Shown: one piece after another, positions 14,681-15,661 of the stretch | Layout of the letters: each line of letters opens with the position of its first letter | Numbering within the stretch: the first letter of the stretch is position 1 | Assembly (NCBI GenBank): GCA_002340325.1 | Contig: DDLV01000078.1 | Span: forward strand, 1 to 15,661 | Length of the DNA: 15,661 bases | Direction of reading: 5' to 3' | Origin: Glaciecola sp. UBA2563 | GTDB lineage: Bacteria; Pseudomonadota; Gammaproteobacteria; Enterobacterales; Alteromonadaceae | The notes under the pieces: model-generated | What the model saw: the letters and a program-made list of their open reading frames with translations, nothing else | Told to the model about the DNA's origin: nothing | Database searches by the model: none | Program-made: the position numbers and the translations under genes

Positions 14681-15568
14681 TTGAATAAGAGTAAATATAT
14701 GAAATTAAATACCGCGGCGAGTGCCACACTGATATGCATCTTTTTGATAACAAGCACATTTGCCAACGCTGCTAGCGTATTCAAGGTAACGAAAGACGAT
14801 AAAACGCTTTATCTTGGCGGTACTATCCATATATTAACCGCAGCTGATTATCCGCTGCCTGAACCTTTCGAAACCGCGTTTGCAGCGTCGGATAAACTTT
14901 TTTTTGAGACTGACATTGCTGCTATGGAAACGCCGGAGTTTCAAGCCAAAATACTCCCAGTGATGATGCAGCCGGCTGGCAGCATATTGGAGCAGCAGCT
15001 TTCAGAGTCGGCATGGAGCAGCTTAAACGCATTTATTGACAAAAGAGGGATCCCCTCATCACAGATTCAACCTCTATCACCTGCAGGTGCTACATTAGTG
15101 CTAACAATCACTGAGTATCAGTTAAAAGGATTTACGCAGGAGGGCGTAGATAAATTCTATTTTGATAAAGGTACCTCTGAAGCTATGCCTATTTCGTGGC
15201 TTGAAACCATTGATTCGCAGGTGGCGTTGATTGGATCGCTGAACGAATTAGATCCGAATATGCTTGTTGAATATACCTTAAAAGACTTGTCCAGAGGCGA
15301 TGAAGTTATTAAGAATTTGCATGATGCATGGAAGACCGGAGACATGGAAAAGTTGACATCAGTAGGCCTTACGGAGTGGAAGGAAGAGTTCCCCGACGTG
15401 TATGCGGACTTCATGACCAATAGGAACAATGCTTGGTATCCACAAATCATCGAAATGTTAAAAGACGATCCAATTGAATATGTGTTGGTAGGAGCATTGC
15501 ACCTTGCAGGAGAAGACGGACTTATCCATTTGCTAGAAAAAGATGGCTATAAAGTAGAAAAACTATAA
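14681..15568 (+). CDS. Secreted TraB/GumN (Tiki-like) family protein
   Basis: This is a protein of up to 295 residues. A signal peptide ends near residue 30 (FLITSTFANA, then ASVFKV), so it is exported to the periplasm or surface. Signatures of the TraB/PrgY/GumN family are present: GGTIHIL (46-52), DKLFFETDI (71-79) and the C-terminal VLVGALHLAGEDGLIHLL..DGYKVEKL (268-295). The family is distantly related to Tiki metalloproteases; the two His (50, 274) and Glu76 are candidate metal-site residues, but bacterial members have no settled activity. The longest frame starts with TTG at 14681, with GAGG seven bases upstream, an unusually good ribosome site for this window. The alternative ATG at 14699 keeps the signal peptide intact but has only a weak AAGAG. 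I favour TTG slightly. It is probably in one unit with the preceding unknown gene. Confidence 0.88.
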   Translation: MNKSKYMKLNTAASATLICIFLITSTFANAASVFKVTKDDKTLYLGGTIHILTAADYPLPEPFETAFAASDKLFFETDIAAMETPEFQAKILPVMMQPAGSILEQQLSESAWSSLNAFIDKRGIPSSQIQPLSPAGATLVLTITEYQLKGFTQEGVDKFYFDKGTSEAMPISWLETIDSQVALIGSLNELDPNMLVEYTLKDLSRGDEVIKNLHDAWKTGDMEKLTSVGLTEWKEEFPDVYADFMTNRNNAWYPQIIEMLKDDPIEYVLVGALHLAGEDGLIHLLEKDGYKVEKL

Positions 15569-15661
15569 GTTTCTTTTTGGCTATGTTCCCGTTAAGTGTT
15601 GTTGATGATGATTTCGTTCATTTAATTATAGAAGTAGAACATTTTGAAAGTCGCTGTAAAC
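15569..15661. other. AT-rich right edge without a recognisable feature
   Basis: These 93 bases follow the TraB/GumN-family gene. I see no terminator hairpin and no reading frame that can be assigned; the start of a further gene could lie just beyond the edge. Confidence 0.3.

Overview
The window looks like chromosomal DNA of a marine, flagellated gammaproteobacterium, most likely of the Alteromonadales. The main evidence is the block tolC / nudF-yqiB-yqiA-parE at 7593-13281, which follows the gene order of Escherichia coli and its relatives and has clear sequence similarity to those proteins. Other support comes from a CsdA-type DEAD-box helicase with a DbpA-type C-terminal domain, a FapA (DUF342) protein and a NaChBac-type ion channel. 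Base composition is moderately AT-rich. I see no insertion sequences, phage genes, tRNA, rRNA or CRISPR. The species assignment is inference.

Layout. (1) 1-2000, minus strand: the DEAD-box helicase gene deaD, followed seven bases later by the first 34 codons of a siroheme-biosynthesis gene (precorrin-2 dehydrogenase/ferrochelatase type) that leaves the window on the left. (2) 2050-6624, plus strand: a near-consensus sigma-28 (FliA) promoter, then fapA, then a 928-residue TPR lipoprotein of the PrsT type. (3) 6714-7538, plus strand: a one-domain, six-helix voltage-gated cation channel whose selectivity filter has the acidic pattern of calcium rather than sodium channels. It converges on tolC, and a strong hairpin lies between the two genes. 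(4) 7593-9002, minus strand: tolC. A 327-bp divergent intergenic region with several inverted repeats separates it from nudF. (5) 9330-11157, plus strand: nudF, yqiB, yqiA, then a probable terminator. (6) 11389-15568, plus strand: parE, a membrane-anchored protein of unknown function, and a secreted TraB/GumN-family protein.

Working together. The tolC-nudF-yqiB-yqiA-parE block is housekeeping: efflux and secretion channel, ADP-ribose hydrolysis, a small uncharacterised protein, an esterase and topoisomerase IV subunit B. The cAMP phosphodiesterase gene cpdA, which lies between yqiB and yqiA in E. coli, is absent: only 91 bp separate the two genes. The sigma-28 promoter places fapA, and perhaps the following lipoprotein gene, in the late flagellar regulon.

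The points most worth following up are the EDxxD filter of the channel, the sigma-28 promoter at fapA, the missing cpdA, the PrsT-like lipoprotein without visible exosortase partners, and the 420-residue protein after parE. I found no clear evidence of a wholly new multi-gene system.
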